The notes: generated by a model from the letters alone, not told the origin. A DNA stretch of 64,000 bases from DATBLE01 sp963791425 (GCA_963791425.1 CAWBSE010000004.1:1054001-1118000); one strand, 5' to 3'; counted from the stretch's first letter, positions 25,778-34,405 are shown. Numbers and translations are program-made.

Positions 25778-26601
25778 TGGAGCGCCGCACCTTCCACGCG
25801 ATGGGAACCGAGGTCGAGCTGTTGCTGGACGTCACGCGGAGCGCCGAGAGCAGGGACGCTCTCGATCGGGTCGAGGTCGAGTTCGAGCGGCTGGAGGCGT
25901 TGCTGTCGCGCTTCCGCCCGGACTCCGAGCTCTCGGCGCTCAATCGCCGCGGCGTGCTCGACGCAGGGCCCGAGCTGGTCGAGGTCACCCGGCTCGCCGT
26001 CGAGGCGCGGACGCGCACCGCCGGGCTCTTCGACCCCACGGTGCACGACGCGCTGGTCGCCGCCGGCTACGACCGGACCTTCGACGAGGTCGCCCCGGAC
26101 GGCCCGGCGGCGGCTCCACGGAGATGCGGCGGCGACGTCAGCCTGGACGGCTCGCGGATCGAGATCGAACGGGGCTTCCGGCTCGATCTCGGCGGGATCG
26201 CCAAGGGCTACGCCGTCGACCGCGCCGCGCGGATGCTCGTCGGGACAGGCCCCTGCCTCGTCAACGCGGGCGGGGACATCGCCTGCTACGGCCGCCGGTG
26301 GCCGGTCGGCGTCGAGACGGCGGACGGGCAGGTGACGCTCGAGCTCGACCGCGGGGCGATCGCCACCTCGGGCCGCGACCGCCGACGCTGGCGGCGGAAC
26401 GGGACAGAGGCTCATCACCTGATCGACCCGGGGACCGGCACTCCCGCCGGCGGCGACTTCCTCCGCGTCACGGTCGTCGCGAACACGGCGGTCGAGGCGG
26501 AAGTGCTCGCCAAGGCGATCTTCCTCGGCGCACCGGCGGCCGGCCCCGCGGTGCTGGTGATGAACGACGGCCGGACCGTGTTCACCGGGGGCCTCGCGTG
26601 A
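25777..26601 (+). CDS. apbE: FAD:protein FMN transferase (ApbE)
   Basis: 274 residues from ATG at 25777. The family start MERRTFHAMGTEVELLL, the FAD-binding LDLGGIAKGYAVDRAA and NAGGDIACYG, and the metal/active-site segment near IATSGRDRRRW are present. ApbE covalently attaches FMN to a threonine of partner flavoproteins, usually outside the membrane. It has no obvious lipobox here. No FMN_bind-type acceptor with its SGAT-like motif is encoded in the cluster, so its substrate is unclear. Confidence 0.9.
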   Translation: MERRTFHAMGTEVELLLDVTRSAESRDALDRVEVEFERLEALLSRFRPDSELSALNRRGVLDAGPELVEVTRLAVEARTRTAGLFDPTVHDALVAAGYDRTFDEVAPDGPAAAPRRCGGDVSLDGSRIEIERGFRLDLGGIAKGYAVDRAARMLVGTGPCLVNAGGDIACYGRRWPVGVETADGQVTLELDRGAIATSGRDRRRWRRNGTEAHHLIDPGTGTPAGGDFLRVTVVANTAVEAEVLAKAIFLGAPAAGPAVLVMNDGRTVFTGGLA

Positions 26602-27158
26602 AGACCGACCCGACCTTCTGGCTGCTCGCACGCGCGAGCGGGCTGACCGCCTACGTCCTGCTGACGAGCTCGGTGATCGCCGGTCTGACGGTGAAGTCGA
26701 AGCCGCTCGGCCGCCGGGTCAAGGCGGCGGCTGCCGTCGACATGCACCGCTTCCTCGCCCTGCTCGGGCTGGGCGCGGTCGTCGCCCATGGGCTCGTGTT
26801 GACGCTCGACCAGACGATCAAGATGCCACTGGCCGGCCTGCTCGTTCCCGGTCAGAGTCCCTACCGGCCGCTCGCGGTCGGCACCGGCGTGATCGCGGCC
26901 GAGCTCATGGTCATCATCTACGCATCGTTCTCACTCCGCCGCCGGATCGGCGTGCGGAACTGGCGGCGGCTGCACTACCTCACGTTCGGGGTGTTCGCCG
27001 CCGCGACTGTCCACGGCCTCGCCGCCGGCACCGACAAGTGGGCGTTCGGGCTCTACGCGGGCTCGGTCGCCGCCGTCGCCGGCCTGACGGCATGGCGCAT
27101 CGTCACCAAGGGAGGAACCAATGACGTACAGAATCGAAATCGACCGGTCGCTGTGTAG
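26598..27158 (+). CDS. Ferric-reductase-like transmembrane haem protein
   Basis: 186 residues from GTG at 26598, four bases inside apbE. Four to five membrane helices carry two histidine pairs with the spacing of bis-haem b ferric reductases and MsrQ: His in DMHRF and VVAHG, then RLHYL and TVHGL. It would pass electrons across the membrane between a cytosolic donor, plausibly the ferredoxin encoded next, and an outer flavoprotein. It lacks the flavin and NAD(P)H domains of full ferric reductases. Confidence 0.85.
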   Translation: MKTDPTFWLLARASGLTAYVLLTSSVIAGLTVKSKPLGRRVKAAAAVDMHRFLALLGLGAVVAHGLVLTLDQTIKMPLAGLLVPGQSPYRPLAVGTGVIAAELMVIIYASFSLRRRIGVRNWRRLHYLTFGVFAAATVHGLAAGTDKWAFGLYAGSVAAVAGLTAWRIVTKGGTNDVQNRNRPVAV

Positions 27159-27327
27159 CGGGATGGCCTCGTGCGTGAAGATCGCGCCCGAGACGTTCGA
27201 CCTCGACGGTGAAGGGATCGCGATCCTCTCCGGCGACGCCGGGGAAGGGGCGATCGAGGCGGCGGAATGTTGCCCGTTCGCGGCGATCGCCGTCTTCGAT
27301 CAGGCGAGCGGCGCCCGCGTCGTCTAG
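27121..27327 (+). CDS. Small single-cluster ferredoxin (probable 3Fe-4S)
   Basis: 68 residues. The cysteine pattern is Cys12-x5-Cys18 and Cys51-Pro in AAECCPFAAI. The central ligand of a 4Fe-4S motif is absent, as in the 3Fe-4S ferredoxins that serve actinobacterial P450s. The start overlaps the 3' end of the haem-protein gene by 38 bases. It is the likely cytosolic electron donor for this cluster, since no P450 is nearby. Confidence 0.88.
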   Translation: MTYRIEIDRSLCSGMASCVKIAPETFDLDGEGIAILSGDAGEGAIEAAECCPFAAIAVFDQASGARVV

Positions 27328-27337
27328 CGTCGGCGAC

Positions 27338-27544
27338 GTGCTTCGTATCGCATTCGTTGCGGCGGCGGTCGCCCTGGTGGCCGCCGCCGCGATCCTGCTC
27401 AACCTCACGCTGCTCGGCTACGCGCAGCCGCGGAACGATCCGGTCGGCAAGCTGAGCCCACGGGCCGCGCTCCAGCCCGGCTCCGTCCCGGTCGCGCCCG
27501 TCGTCCCCACCGTGGTGATCACCACCGGTGAGGCGGACGACTAG
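27338..27544 (+). CDS. Small membrane-anchored hypothetical protein
   Basis: 68 residues from GTG at 27338. One membrane helix (LRIAFVAAAVALVAAAAILL) is followed by a Pro/Val-rich tail with no recognisable domain. It is ten bases past the ferredoxin stop and is the last gene of the cluster. It converges on degV with five bases between stops. Confidence 0.6.
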   Translation: MLRIAFVAAAVALVAAAAILLNLTLLGYAQPRNDPVGKLSPRAALQPGSVPVAPVVPTVVITTGEADD

Positions 27545-27549
27545 TTCGA

Positions 27550-28416
27550 CTAGCCGTCGACGTCGTCGAACCAGAAGAAGCCGACCGCGCCGGGGCCTGC
27601 GTGCGTCCCGACGACCGCACCGAGCGACGTCTCGATGTCGATCCGCGCCTGCGGGCGCGTCCGTAGGACGAGCTCCCGCACCGCCTCTCGCCGCTCGGGT
27701 GCGTCCGCGTCGGCGATCGCCACCCGCAGCGACGGCCGGTCGACGCTCCCCTGCTCGAACATCTCGACGAACTCCAGGAACGCCTTGTGGGCGCCGCGCA
27801 CGCGCTTGACCGGGACGACCTCTCCCTGCTGGATCTCGAGGATCGGCTTGATGTTCAGCAGCGTGCCGGCCATCGCCGCCGCCTTCCCGATCCGGCCGCC
27901 CTTGGCGAGGAACTCGAGCGTGTCGACGGTGAAGACGATCCGGCTCTCGCGCTGGAACCGCGCGATGAACTCGTCGACCTCCTCGTCGGTCGTGCCGCGC
28001 TCGAGCCGGTGCTGGATCCCGAGCGCGAGGAGGGCGAGCCCGGCCGAGACCGTGCCGCTGTCGATCGCCCGCACCTTCTCGCCGCCGAGCTCCTCGCCCG
28101 CCGTCCGAGCGCTCTCGACGGTGCCGGAGAGCTTCAGCGGGAGGTGCAGCGACAGGATCCGCTCGTACGCAGCGAGCCCCTCGTAGGCGGCGAGGAAGTC
28201 GCCGGGCGTCGGCTGCGAGGTCGTCGGCAGCTCGGGGGCCGTGCGCAGCCGCTCGTAGAACTCCTGTGGGCCGAGCTCGTCGTAGTCGCGGAAGCTCTCC
28301 TGGCCGAAGCGGACGTAGAGCGGAACCACGCGCCAGTTCGCAAACCGTTGCGGCCCCTCCGGGTGGTCGGCGGTCGAGTCGAGGACGATCGCGGTGTTCT
28401 GGGCGGTGAGCTGCAT
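27550..28416 (-). CDS. DegV/FakB-family fatty-acid-binding protein
   Basis: 288 residues from ATG at 28416. The DegV N-terminus (IVLDSTADHPEG), TTSQPTPGDF and C-terminal GTHAGPGAVGFFW are intact. DegV proteins bind a fatty acid and present it to the FakA kinase, which is encoded just upstream. The start overlaps the receiver gene's TGA. Together they form a candidate exogenous fatty-acid uptake module. Confidence 0.9.
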   Translation of the reverse strand: MQLTAQNTAIVLDSTADHPEGPQRFANWRVVPLYVRFGQESFRDYDELGPQEFYERLRTAPELPTTSQPTPGDFLAAYEGLAAYERILSLHLPLKLSGTVESARTAGEELGGEKVRAIDSGTVSAGLALLALGIQHRLERGTTDEEVDEFIARFQRESRIVFTVDTLEFLAKGGRIGKAAAMAGTLLNIKPILEIQQGEVVPVKRVRGAHKAFLEFVEMFEQGSVDRPSLRVAIADADAPERREAVRELVLRTRPQARIDIETSLGAVVGTHAGPGAVGFFWFDDVDG

Positions 28417-28781
28417 CAGGCCGCCGCCTTCAGCACTGCATCGACGATCTCGTCGAGCGGCTGGTCCTTGCCGATGCACGCGACGGCGCCGGCCTCGAGC
28501 AGCGCCTCGACCTCGCGCTCGCCCGCGGCCGCTGTCAGCGCGACGACCGCGACCTCCGGGCACTGCGCACGCAGGAGCCGCGTCACCTGGACGCCGTCGA
28601 GGCCGGGCAGGCGGTAGTCGACGAGCGCCACGTCGGGCGACAGCTCGCGGCAGCGTTCGACGGCGTCGGTGCCGTCGACGTCGGCGCCGGCGATCTCGAT
28701 CTCGCCGTTCAGCGTCAGCAGGACCTCCAGCGCGTGGCGGAAGACGTCGTTGTCCTCGATGACCAGAACCCGGACGGGCAC
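28416..28781 (-). CDS. Stand-alone response-regulator receiver domain
   Basis: 121 residues, only a receiver: acidic pair EDND, phospho-acceptor Asp in DVALVDYRLPGLDG, and a Lys in CIGKDQPL. There is no output domain and no kinase adjacent. It sits between the fakA-like and degV genes and overlaps the degV start by one base, so it is probably co-expressed with the fatty-acid kinase module. Its partner is unknown. Confidence 0.9.
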   Translation of the reverse strand: MPVRVLVIEDNDVFRHALEVLLTLNGEIEIAGADVDGTDAVERCRELSPDVALVDYRLPGLDGVQVTRLLRAQCPEVAVVALTAAAGEREVEALLEAGAVACIGKDQPLDEIVDAVLKAAA

Positions 28782-28791
28782 ACGGCGAACG

Positions 28792-30381
28792 CTACTCGGC
28801 GGAGAGCAGCAGGTGGTAGTGGGGCTGCCCGCCGTCCTGGACGTCCACCTCCACCTCGGGGTGGAGCGCAGCGATCCGCTGGAGCAGTCCGTTCAGCTCG
28901 GGGGCGCCGTCGCCGGTGAGGATCGTCAACACGCCGCGCGGCTCCGAGAGCAACTGCTCGACCACGGCGGTGGCGACCTCGTCGAACGCCGGCCCGCCGA
29001 CGAACGGCTCGTCCTCGATCAGGCCTAGATACGCGCCTTCCTCGATCGCGAGCCCGTTCATGGCGACGTCGCGCGAGGCGATCGTCACCGCGCCCGTCGC
29101 GACGGCGGCCACCGCCTCGTTCATCTCGGCGGCGTTCGCCTCGGCCGACGCCGACGCGTCGTACGCGACCATCGCCGCGACCCCGGCCGGAATCGACCTC
29201 GTCGGGACGACCCGCACGGGCTTGGTCGCGTGCTCCGCCGCCGACTCGGCGGTGAGCACGACGTTCGAGTTGTTCGGGAGCACGACCGCCTCCGGCGCGG
29301 TGGTCGCCTCGATCGCCGCGAGGATGTCCGCCGTCGACGGGTTCATCGACTGGCCGCCCTCGACGATGCGGGTCGCGCCGAGACCGCGGAACAGCCGCTC
29401 GTTCCCGTCGCCGGCGACGATCGCGATCACCTCGGTCTCGCGTGGATGGTCGGGCACGAGCTGCATCAGCCGCGTCTCGCGCTCCTCGGTCTGGCGGTGC
29501 ATGTTCGCGATCTCGATCCCCTCCAGCACGCCGCGCGCCGAGCCGAGGCTCAGGGCGGCGCCGGGATCGTCGGTGTGGACGTGCACCTTCAGGGCGGACA
29601 GGTCGCCGACGACCATCAGCGAGTCGCCGAACTTCTCCAGCTCGTCCTCGAGGCCGTCGAGGTCGAGCCCCTCGCCCTCGACGACGAACACCGTGCAGTA
29701 GCGGTACTTCGAAAGCTCCTGGTGGATCGCGTCGAAGCCGACCGCCTCGAGGTCGGGCGGCGCGTCCGGGAGCGCCTCACCCGTGACGGCCGAGGTGAGC
29801 CCGCGGACGAGCTCGATCAGCCCCGCACCGCCCGCGTCGACGACGCCCGCCTGCCGGAGGATCTCGAGGTACTGCGGCGTGCGCGCGAGCGCGTCCTCGC
29901 CGCGGACGAGGAGCGCACGGAGCAGGTCGGCGACCGGCAGGTCGGGGCGCGCCTGCGCCTCGGCCTCCTCGGCCAACTCGCGGATCACGGTCAGCATCGT
30001 CCCCTCGACCGGCTTGCGCACCGCCCGGTACGCGGCGTCGCTCGCCCCGCGGAACGCACGGGCGAGCGTCGGGGAGTCGATCACCTCGGCCTCGCCGACC
30101 ACCTCGGCGAACCCGCGGACGATCTGCGAGAAGATCACGCCCGAGTTCCCGCGGGCGCCCATCAGGGCTGCGCGGGCGATCTCGCGGGCGAGGCGCTCGC
30201 GTGTCGATTCGTCGAGCCTGTCGAGAGCCTCGACGACAGCGCGGACGGTCAGCGTCAGGTTCGTGCCCGTGTCGCCGTCCGGAACCGGGTAGACGTTCAG
30301 GTCGTCGATGCGCCGGCGGCTCGCCTCCAGCGCGGCGGCGGTCGGCCCCGCGAGGATGCGGACCGCTGTCAAATCGCTCAC
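28792..30381 (-). CDS. fakA: DAK-family fatty acid kinase (FakA/YloV-like)
   Basis: 529 residues from GTG at 30381; GTGA overlaps the Asp23 gene stop. The N-terminal DhaL-like kinase domain has NVYPVPDGDTGTNLTLT and ALMGARGNSGVI, the ATP-binding Asp cluster and glycine loop. A central domain and a C-terminal DegV-like domain follow. FakA phosphorylates FakB-bound fatty acids for entry into phospholipid synthesis. The order rpmB-asp23-fakA matches yloU-yloV in Firmicutes. Confidence 0.9.
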   Translation of the reverse strand: MSDLTAVRILAGPTAAALEASRRRIDDLNVYPVPDGDTGTNLTLTVRAVVEALDRLDESTRERLAREIARAALMGARGNSGVIFSQIVRGFAEVVGEAEVIDSPTLARAFRGASDAAYRAVRKPVEGTMLTVIRELAEEAEAQARPDLPVADLLRALLVRGEDALARTPQYLEILRQAGVVDAGGAGLIELVRGLTSAVTGEALPDAPPDLEAVGFDAIHQELSKYRYCTVFVVEGEGLDLDGLEDELEKFGDSLMVVGDLSALKVHVHTDDPGAALSLGSARGVLEGIEIANMHRQTEERETRLMQLVPDHPRETEVIAIVAGDGNERLFRGLGATRIVEGGQSMNPSTADILAAIEATTAPEAVVLPNNSNVVLTAESAAEHATKPVRVVPTRSIPAGVAAMVAYDASASAEANAAEMNEAVAAVATGAVTIASRDVAMNGLAIEEGAYLGLIEDEPFVGGPAFDEVATAVVEQLLSEPRGVLTILTGDGAPELNGLLQRIAALHPEVEVDVQDGGQPHYHLLLSAE

Positions 30382-30728
30382 GCAGACACCTTCACGGCTT
30401 CGATGTGCACCTCGACGGCGGCGAGCTCGAGCCCGGTCATGCGGCTGACCTCGTACGCGACACGGTTGCGGACAGTGGATGCGACCTCGGCGAGGTTGAG
30501 GCCGTGCTCGACGACGACGTGGAGCGCGATCGAGAGCCCCTTCTCGTCGCCGGAGATCTCGATGCCGCGCGTCGTCCGGCCGCGGGGCCGCAGACGCTCC
30601 AGCTTCCCCGACGGCTTCGTGCCGACGACGCCGTAGCACTCGGCGACGGTCAGTCCGACGATCTGCGCCACCGCGTCGGCGGTGATCGCGACCCGGCCGA
30701 TCCCGGACGAGGTGAGGACGTACTCCAC
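30378..30728 (-). CDS. Asp23/YloU (DUF322) family protein
   Basis: 116 residues. The family pattern is visible in VAQIVGLTVAECYGVVG, ISGDEKGLSIALHVVVEHG and VRNRVAYEVSRMTGL. The family is associated with cell-envelope or alkaline stress, and its yloU form is adjacent to fakA in many bacteria. Its stop overlaps the fakA GTG. Confidence 0.9.
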   Translation of the reverse strand: MEYVLTSSGIGRVAITADAVAQIVGLTVAECYGVVGTKPSGKLERLRPRGRTTRGIEISGDEKGLSIALHVVVEHGLNLAEVASTVRNRVAYEVSRMTGLELAAVEVHIEAVKVSA

Positions 30729-30765
30729 GGCGCGAGCTTAGACCCTCGCAACCGCTACGCGGTTG

Positions 30766-30954
30766 CTACGCCTTGGAGACTTTGCCGCCCTTGAGGCAGC
30801 GCGTGCAGACATACGCGCGCTTGGGCGTGCCGTTCACGACGATCTTGACGCGCTGGAGATTGGGGTCGAAGCGACGCCTGGTCGCCACCATCGAGTGGCT
30901 CCGGCTGTTGCCGAACCCGGGCTTCTTCCCACAGATAGAGCAGATCTTCGACAT
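30766..30954 (-). CDS. rpmB: 50S ribosomal protein L28
   Basis: 62 residues starting MSKICSICGKKPGFGNSRSH. Zinc-ribbon cysteines are at 5, 8, 50 and 53. The gene ends 37 bases before the Asp23-like start and lies 17 bases downstream of ribH, whose stop is at 30972. Confidence 0.96.
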   Translation of the reverse strand: MSKICSICGKKPGFGNSRSHSMVATRRRFDPNLQRVKIVVNGTPKRAYVCTRCLKGGKVSKA

Positions 30955-30971
30955 ACGGCGGAGAAGTGTAC

Positions 30972-31799
30972 CTAGCCTCTGGCAACCGCTGTACGCAGCT
31001 GCGCGAACGCATCGGCCATCTCGAGCGCGGTCCGGGCCGCCCAGGCGCCGCGTTCCACGCGCGCCTCCGCCTGCTCGGCGGTGTCGCACGTCAGCAGGCC
31101 GAACGACACGGGGACACCGGTCTCGATGCCGGCGAGCTGGAGCCCGCTGGCCGCCTCGCTCGCGACGAAGTCGAAGTGCGGTGTCTCGCCGCGGATCACG
31201 GCGCCGAGCGCGATGACGCACGAGTAACGCCGCGTCTTCGCGAGCGCCATCGCGGCGATCGGCAGCTCGAACGCGCCCGGGACGGGCATGACGAGGATGG
31301 AGTCGCGCGTGACCCCGGCCTCGTCGAGCACCGCGAGCGCCGAGTCGAGCAGCCGGTTCGTGATCTCGCCGTTGAAGCGGCTGACCACGATCGCGACCGT
31401 TCGGCGGTGGCCCGTGGGCGCGCCCTCGAGCACCGTGTAGCCGTCCGGAACCCGGAACTCCCCCTCGGCGTGCTCCTCCACACCGGGCGGCGGCTGCTCG
31501 TCGGCAACCGGTTCGGGCTGCAGCGGCTCGGGCTGAGCCGGGACCGGGTCGGGAGGCGGCACGGCTTCGGGAGCCGGCTCTGCTGCGGGCTCGTCGACGA
31601 CGGGGATCCCGGCGTCGAGCTCGTCCTCGTCGTACAGCACCTCCACGTCGGACGATGCCGGCGGCGGCTCGAACGCAGTCTGCGACTCCTCGACGGGAGG
31701 CGCGAACGGATCCTGCTCTTCGGGGCGGGCAGGCGGACGCAGCCGCGCCGAGTAGTCGCGCAGCGGCCAGTCCTGGGACTCGTCGAGGTTGTCGCTCAT
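30972..31799 (-). CDS. ribH: Lumazine synthase with a long disordered N-terminal extension
   Basis: 275 residues against the usual about 155. The catalytic domain fills about 120-275: TVAIVVSRFNGEITNRLL, ALGAVIRGETPHFDFVASEA with catalytic His208, and CDTAEQAEARV with the phosphate-contacting Arg247. Residues 1-118 are low-complexity, rich in Pro, Glu and Ala, with WPLRDYSARLRPP near the start. The frame is unbroken and begins at an ATGA overlap with ribBA, so the tail is genuinely encoded. Lumazine synthases form pentamers or 60-subunit shells; the tail could project from a shell surface. Confidence 0.93.
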   Translation of the reverse strand: MSDNLDESQDWPLRDYSARLRPPARPEEQDPFAPPVEESQTAFEPPPASSDVEVLYDEDELDAGIPVVDEPAAEPAPEAVPPPDPVPAQPEPLQPEPVADEQPPPGVEEHAEGEFRVPDGYTVLEGAPTGHRRTVAIVVSRFNGEITNRLLDSALAVLDEAGVTRDSILVMPVPGAFELPIAAMALAKTRRYSCVIALGAVIRGETPHFDFVASEAASGLQLAGIETGVPVSFGLLTCDTAEQAEARVERGAWAARTALEMADAFAQLRTAVARG

Positions 31800-33046
31800 T
31801 CGCTCTCCGGCTCGAACTTGAGATCCTGATGGTGCAGCCGGTGCCCCAGCCTCTCACGTTTGGCCTGGAGGTAGCGCCGGTTCTCGTCGTTGGGCTCGGT
31901 CTCGATCGGCACCTGCTCGCTGACCCGCAGGCCGTACGCCTCGAGCCCCGAGACCTTCTTCGGGTTGTTCGTCAGCAGCCGGATCGTGGTCAGCCCCAGG
32001 TCGGCGAGGATCTGGTTGCCGATGCCCCACTCGCGCTCGTCGGCGGCGAAGCCCAGCGCGAGGTTCGCCTCGACGGTGTCGAGGCCCTGCTCCTGGAGCT
32101 CGTACGCCTTCAGCTTGTTCAGCAGGCCGATGCCTCGGCCTTCCTGGGCCATGTACAGCAGGACACCGCAATCCTCGGCGGTGATCCGCCGCAGCGCCGT
32201 GTCCAGCTGCTCGCCGCAATCGCAGCGCAGCGAATGGAAGACGTCCCCGGTCAGGCACTCGGAGTGGACACGGACGAGGACGTCGTCGGCGCCGTCGACG
32301 TGCCCGTGCACCAGGGCGACGTGGTGCTTGCCGGTCAGCTTCTCGCGGAACGCGATCGCCTGGAACTCGCCGTACTCGGTCGGCAGCCGCACCGCGGTCT
32401 CGCGCTCGATCAGCTTCTCGTGGCGCCTTCGGTACTCGACCAGGTCGGCGACGGTGATCAGCTTCAGCCCGTGCCGCTCGCAGTAGGGCACGAGGTCGGG
32501 GACGCGGGCCATCGTCCCGTCGTCGTTCATGATCTCGCAGACGACGCCGGCGGGGTACAGGCCGGCGAGGCGCGCGAGGTCAACCGACGCCTCGGTCTGG
32601 CCCGAGCGGCGCAGAACGCCGCCGTCGCGGGCGCGCAGCGGGAACACGTGGCCGGGATGGACGAGGTCGTGCGGCGTCGACTTCGGGTCGATCGCGACCT
32701 GGATCGTCCGCGAGCGGTCGGCGGCGGAGATGCCGGTGCTGACGCCCTCACGCGCCTCGACCGAGACCGTGAAGGCCGTGCCGAGCGGCGTCTCGTTGTG
32801 CTCGGTCATCTGGTGCAGCGCGAGCTCGTCGCAGCGCTCCTCGGTCAGGCACAGGCAGATCAGGCCGCGCGCGTGCGTGGCCATGAAGTTGACCGCCTCC
32901 GGGGTCGCGAACTGGGCGGCGATCACGAGGTCTCCCTCGTTCTCACGGTCGGGGTCGTCGACGACCACGACGAACTTCCCGTTCCGGATGTCGTCGATCG
33001 CGTCCTCGATCGACGCGAACGTGCGCGGCTCAGCCGACGTCGCCAT
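31796..33046 (-). CDS. ribBA: Bifunctional DHBP synthase / GTP cyclohydrolase II
   Basis: 416 residues. The N-terminal RibB part (VVVVDDPDRENEGDLVIAAQ; ATHARGLICLCLT) makes the four-carbon unit from ribulose 5-phosphate. The C-terminal RibA part has zinc ligands in SECLTGDVFHSLRCDCGEQL and the catalytic YMAQEGRGIGL. It supplies both precursors of riboflavin. It overlaps ribE by 17 bases and ribH by four. Confidence 0.96.
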   Translation of the reverse strand: MATSAEPRTFASIEDAIDDIRNGKFVVVVDDPDRENEGDLVIAAQFATPEAVNFMATHARGLICLCLTEERCDELALHQMTEHNETPLGTAFTVSVEAREGVSTGISAADRSRTIQVAIDPKSTPHDLVHPGHVFPLRARDGGVLRRSGQTEASVDLARLAGLYPAGVVCEIMNDDGTMARVPDLVPYCERHGLKLITVADLVEYRRRHEKLIERETAVRLPTEYGEFQAIAFREKLTGKHHVALVHGHVDGADDVLVRVHSECLTGDVFHSLRCDCGEQLDTALRRITAEDCGVLLYMAQEGRGIGLLNKLKAYELQEQGLDTVEANLALGFAADEREWGIGNQILADLGLTTIRLLTNNPKKVSGLEAYGLRVSEQVPIETEPNDENRRYLQAKRERLGHRLHHQDLKFEPESE

Positions 33047-33620
33047 ACCCAGATGGTAGCCCCGCGAGCTTTTCCACGTACTTGGCGAGCACGTCCACCT
33101 CGAGGTTCACCTCGTCTCCGGCCGCCGCCGGCCCGAGCGTAGTCACCTCGAGCGTGTGCGGCACGAGTGCGACCTCGAACCCGGCGCCGTCGACGGCTGC
33201 AACCGTCAGCGAGACGCCATCGACCGTGATCGAGCCCTTCTCGACGCAGTAGCGGAGGATCGCCTCGGGGGCGTCGACCCACGCCCGCCGCCCTTCGCCC
33301 TCGGGCTCGACCGACCTGATGGTGCCGACGCCGTCGACGTGCCCCTGGACGTAGTGCCCGCCCAGCGGCTCCCCCGCGCGCAGAGCCGGCTCGAGGTTGA
33401 CGCGCCCGCCGGCGGCGAGGCGGCCGAGTGTGGTCCGGGCGAGCGTCTCGGGCACGGCGTCGAAGCCGAGCGTCCGACCGTCGCCTTCCACGACGGTCAG
33501 GCAGACCCCGTCGATCGCGATCGAGTCGCCCACCGCCGCCTCGATCGCGGACTCGACCCGCAGGCGCCCACCCTCGAACGAGACGACCGTCCCGACCTCG
33601 CGCACCAGACCCGTGAACAC
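33030..33620 (-). CDS. ribE: Riboflavin synthase alpha chain
   Basis: 196 residues from ATG at 33620 (MFTGLVREVGTVVSF). Two lumazine-binding repeats are visible, each with the SIAIDGVCLTV or SITVDGVSLTV signature. It dismutates two lumazines to riboflavin. No FMN riboswitch is apparent in the 83-base upstream gap. Confidence 0.95.
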   Translation of the reverse strand: MFTGLVREVGTVVSFEGGRLRVESAIEAAVGDSIAIDGVCLTVVEGDGRTLGFDAVPETLARTTLGRLAAGGRVNLEPALRAGEPLGGHYVQGHVDGVGTIRSVEPEGEGRRAWVDAPEAILRYCVEKGSITVDGVSLTVAAVDGAGFEVALVPHTLEVTTLGPAAAGDEVNLEVDVLAKYVEKLAGLPSGYGDVG

Positions 33621-33703
33621 GCGTACAGGCTAGATGGTTCGCCTCCGTCCGAACGATGGCATAGGCTCCTCTGGCGCCGCACGCGCCCTGCCATTCTCTC
33701 TGC

Positions 33704-34396
33704 GTGCCCGATAACGACCCGCGTACCGATACCGCCCTTCGGCGCCTCGTCGATCGTGTGCCCGACGTCGTGTTCCGGCTTCGGCTGAGCCCCGAGCGCC
33801 GGATCGAGTACATCAGCGAGGCGACGACCCGACTCGTCGGCTACGAGCCCGACGAGTACTACGTCGACCCCGATCTCGGCTTCAAGACGGCGCATCCGGA
33901 CGACCGGGACCGGCTGGCCGAGATGATCACGACCGGCGACACGACGCCGACGACGCTGCGCTGGCTCCGCAAGAACGGGTCGCTGATCTGGGCCGAGCAG
34001 AAGCTCAGCCCGCTGTACAACGGCGACGGCACCCTGATCGGCGTGGACGGCGTGGTGCGAGAGGTCACCAATCCCGCCCGCCGGTCGGTGGTCGTCCGCT
34101 CGCTCGGCGGCATCGAGGTCGACCTGGTCGACCGCCGCGTGGTCGTCGACGGCCGGACCGTCCACCTGACGCCGGCCGAGTTCAAGCTGCTCACGCTGCT
34201 GACGGAGCACCCCGGCCGGGTGGTGACGCGGCCGGACATGATGCGGAAGCTCTGGCGCGGCCCGCACACGGGCGACGGCCATACCTGTGAGGCCCACATC
34301 TCGAACCTGCGCAAGAAGATCGAGCGCGACCCGCGGCGCCCGACCCGGGTGATCACGGTCCGCGGCGGCGGGTATCGCTTCGCGATCGAAGGCTGA
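33704..34396 (+). CDS. PAS-domain / OmpR-type winged-helix one-component regulator (copy 1)
   Basis: 230 residues from GTG at 33704. A PAS_3-like sensor (about 15-125: IEYISEATTRLVGYEPDEYY) replaces the usual receiver and is joined to an OmpR/PhoB winged helix (about 145-229: LTPAEFKLLTLL; VITVRGGGYRFAIEG). There is no phosphorylation domain or membrane segment. The LOV photoreceptor GxNCRFLQ motif is absent. It and its neighbour interrupt the rib genes on the opposite strand. Confidence 0.85.
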   Translation: MPDNDPRTDTALRRLVDRVPDVVFRLRLSPERRIEYISEATTRLVGYEPDEYYVDPDLGFKTAHPDDRDRLAEMITTGDTTPTTLRWLRKNGSLIWAEQKLSPLYNGDGTLIGVDGVVREVTNPARRSVVVRSLGGIEVDLVDRRVVVDGRTVHLTPAEFKLLTLLTEHPGRVVTRPDMMRKLWRGPHTGDGHTCEAHISNLRKKIERDPRRPTRVITVRGGGYRFAIEG

Positions 34397-34405
34397 CCGG
34401 CTCCG

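Noticed and set aside
33621..33703. FMN riboswitch ahead of the rib genes
   Set aside because: The 83-base gap upstream of ribE is too short and shows no RFN-element conserved segments; none was seen ahead of rsmB or ribD either.
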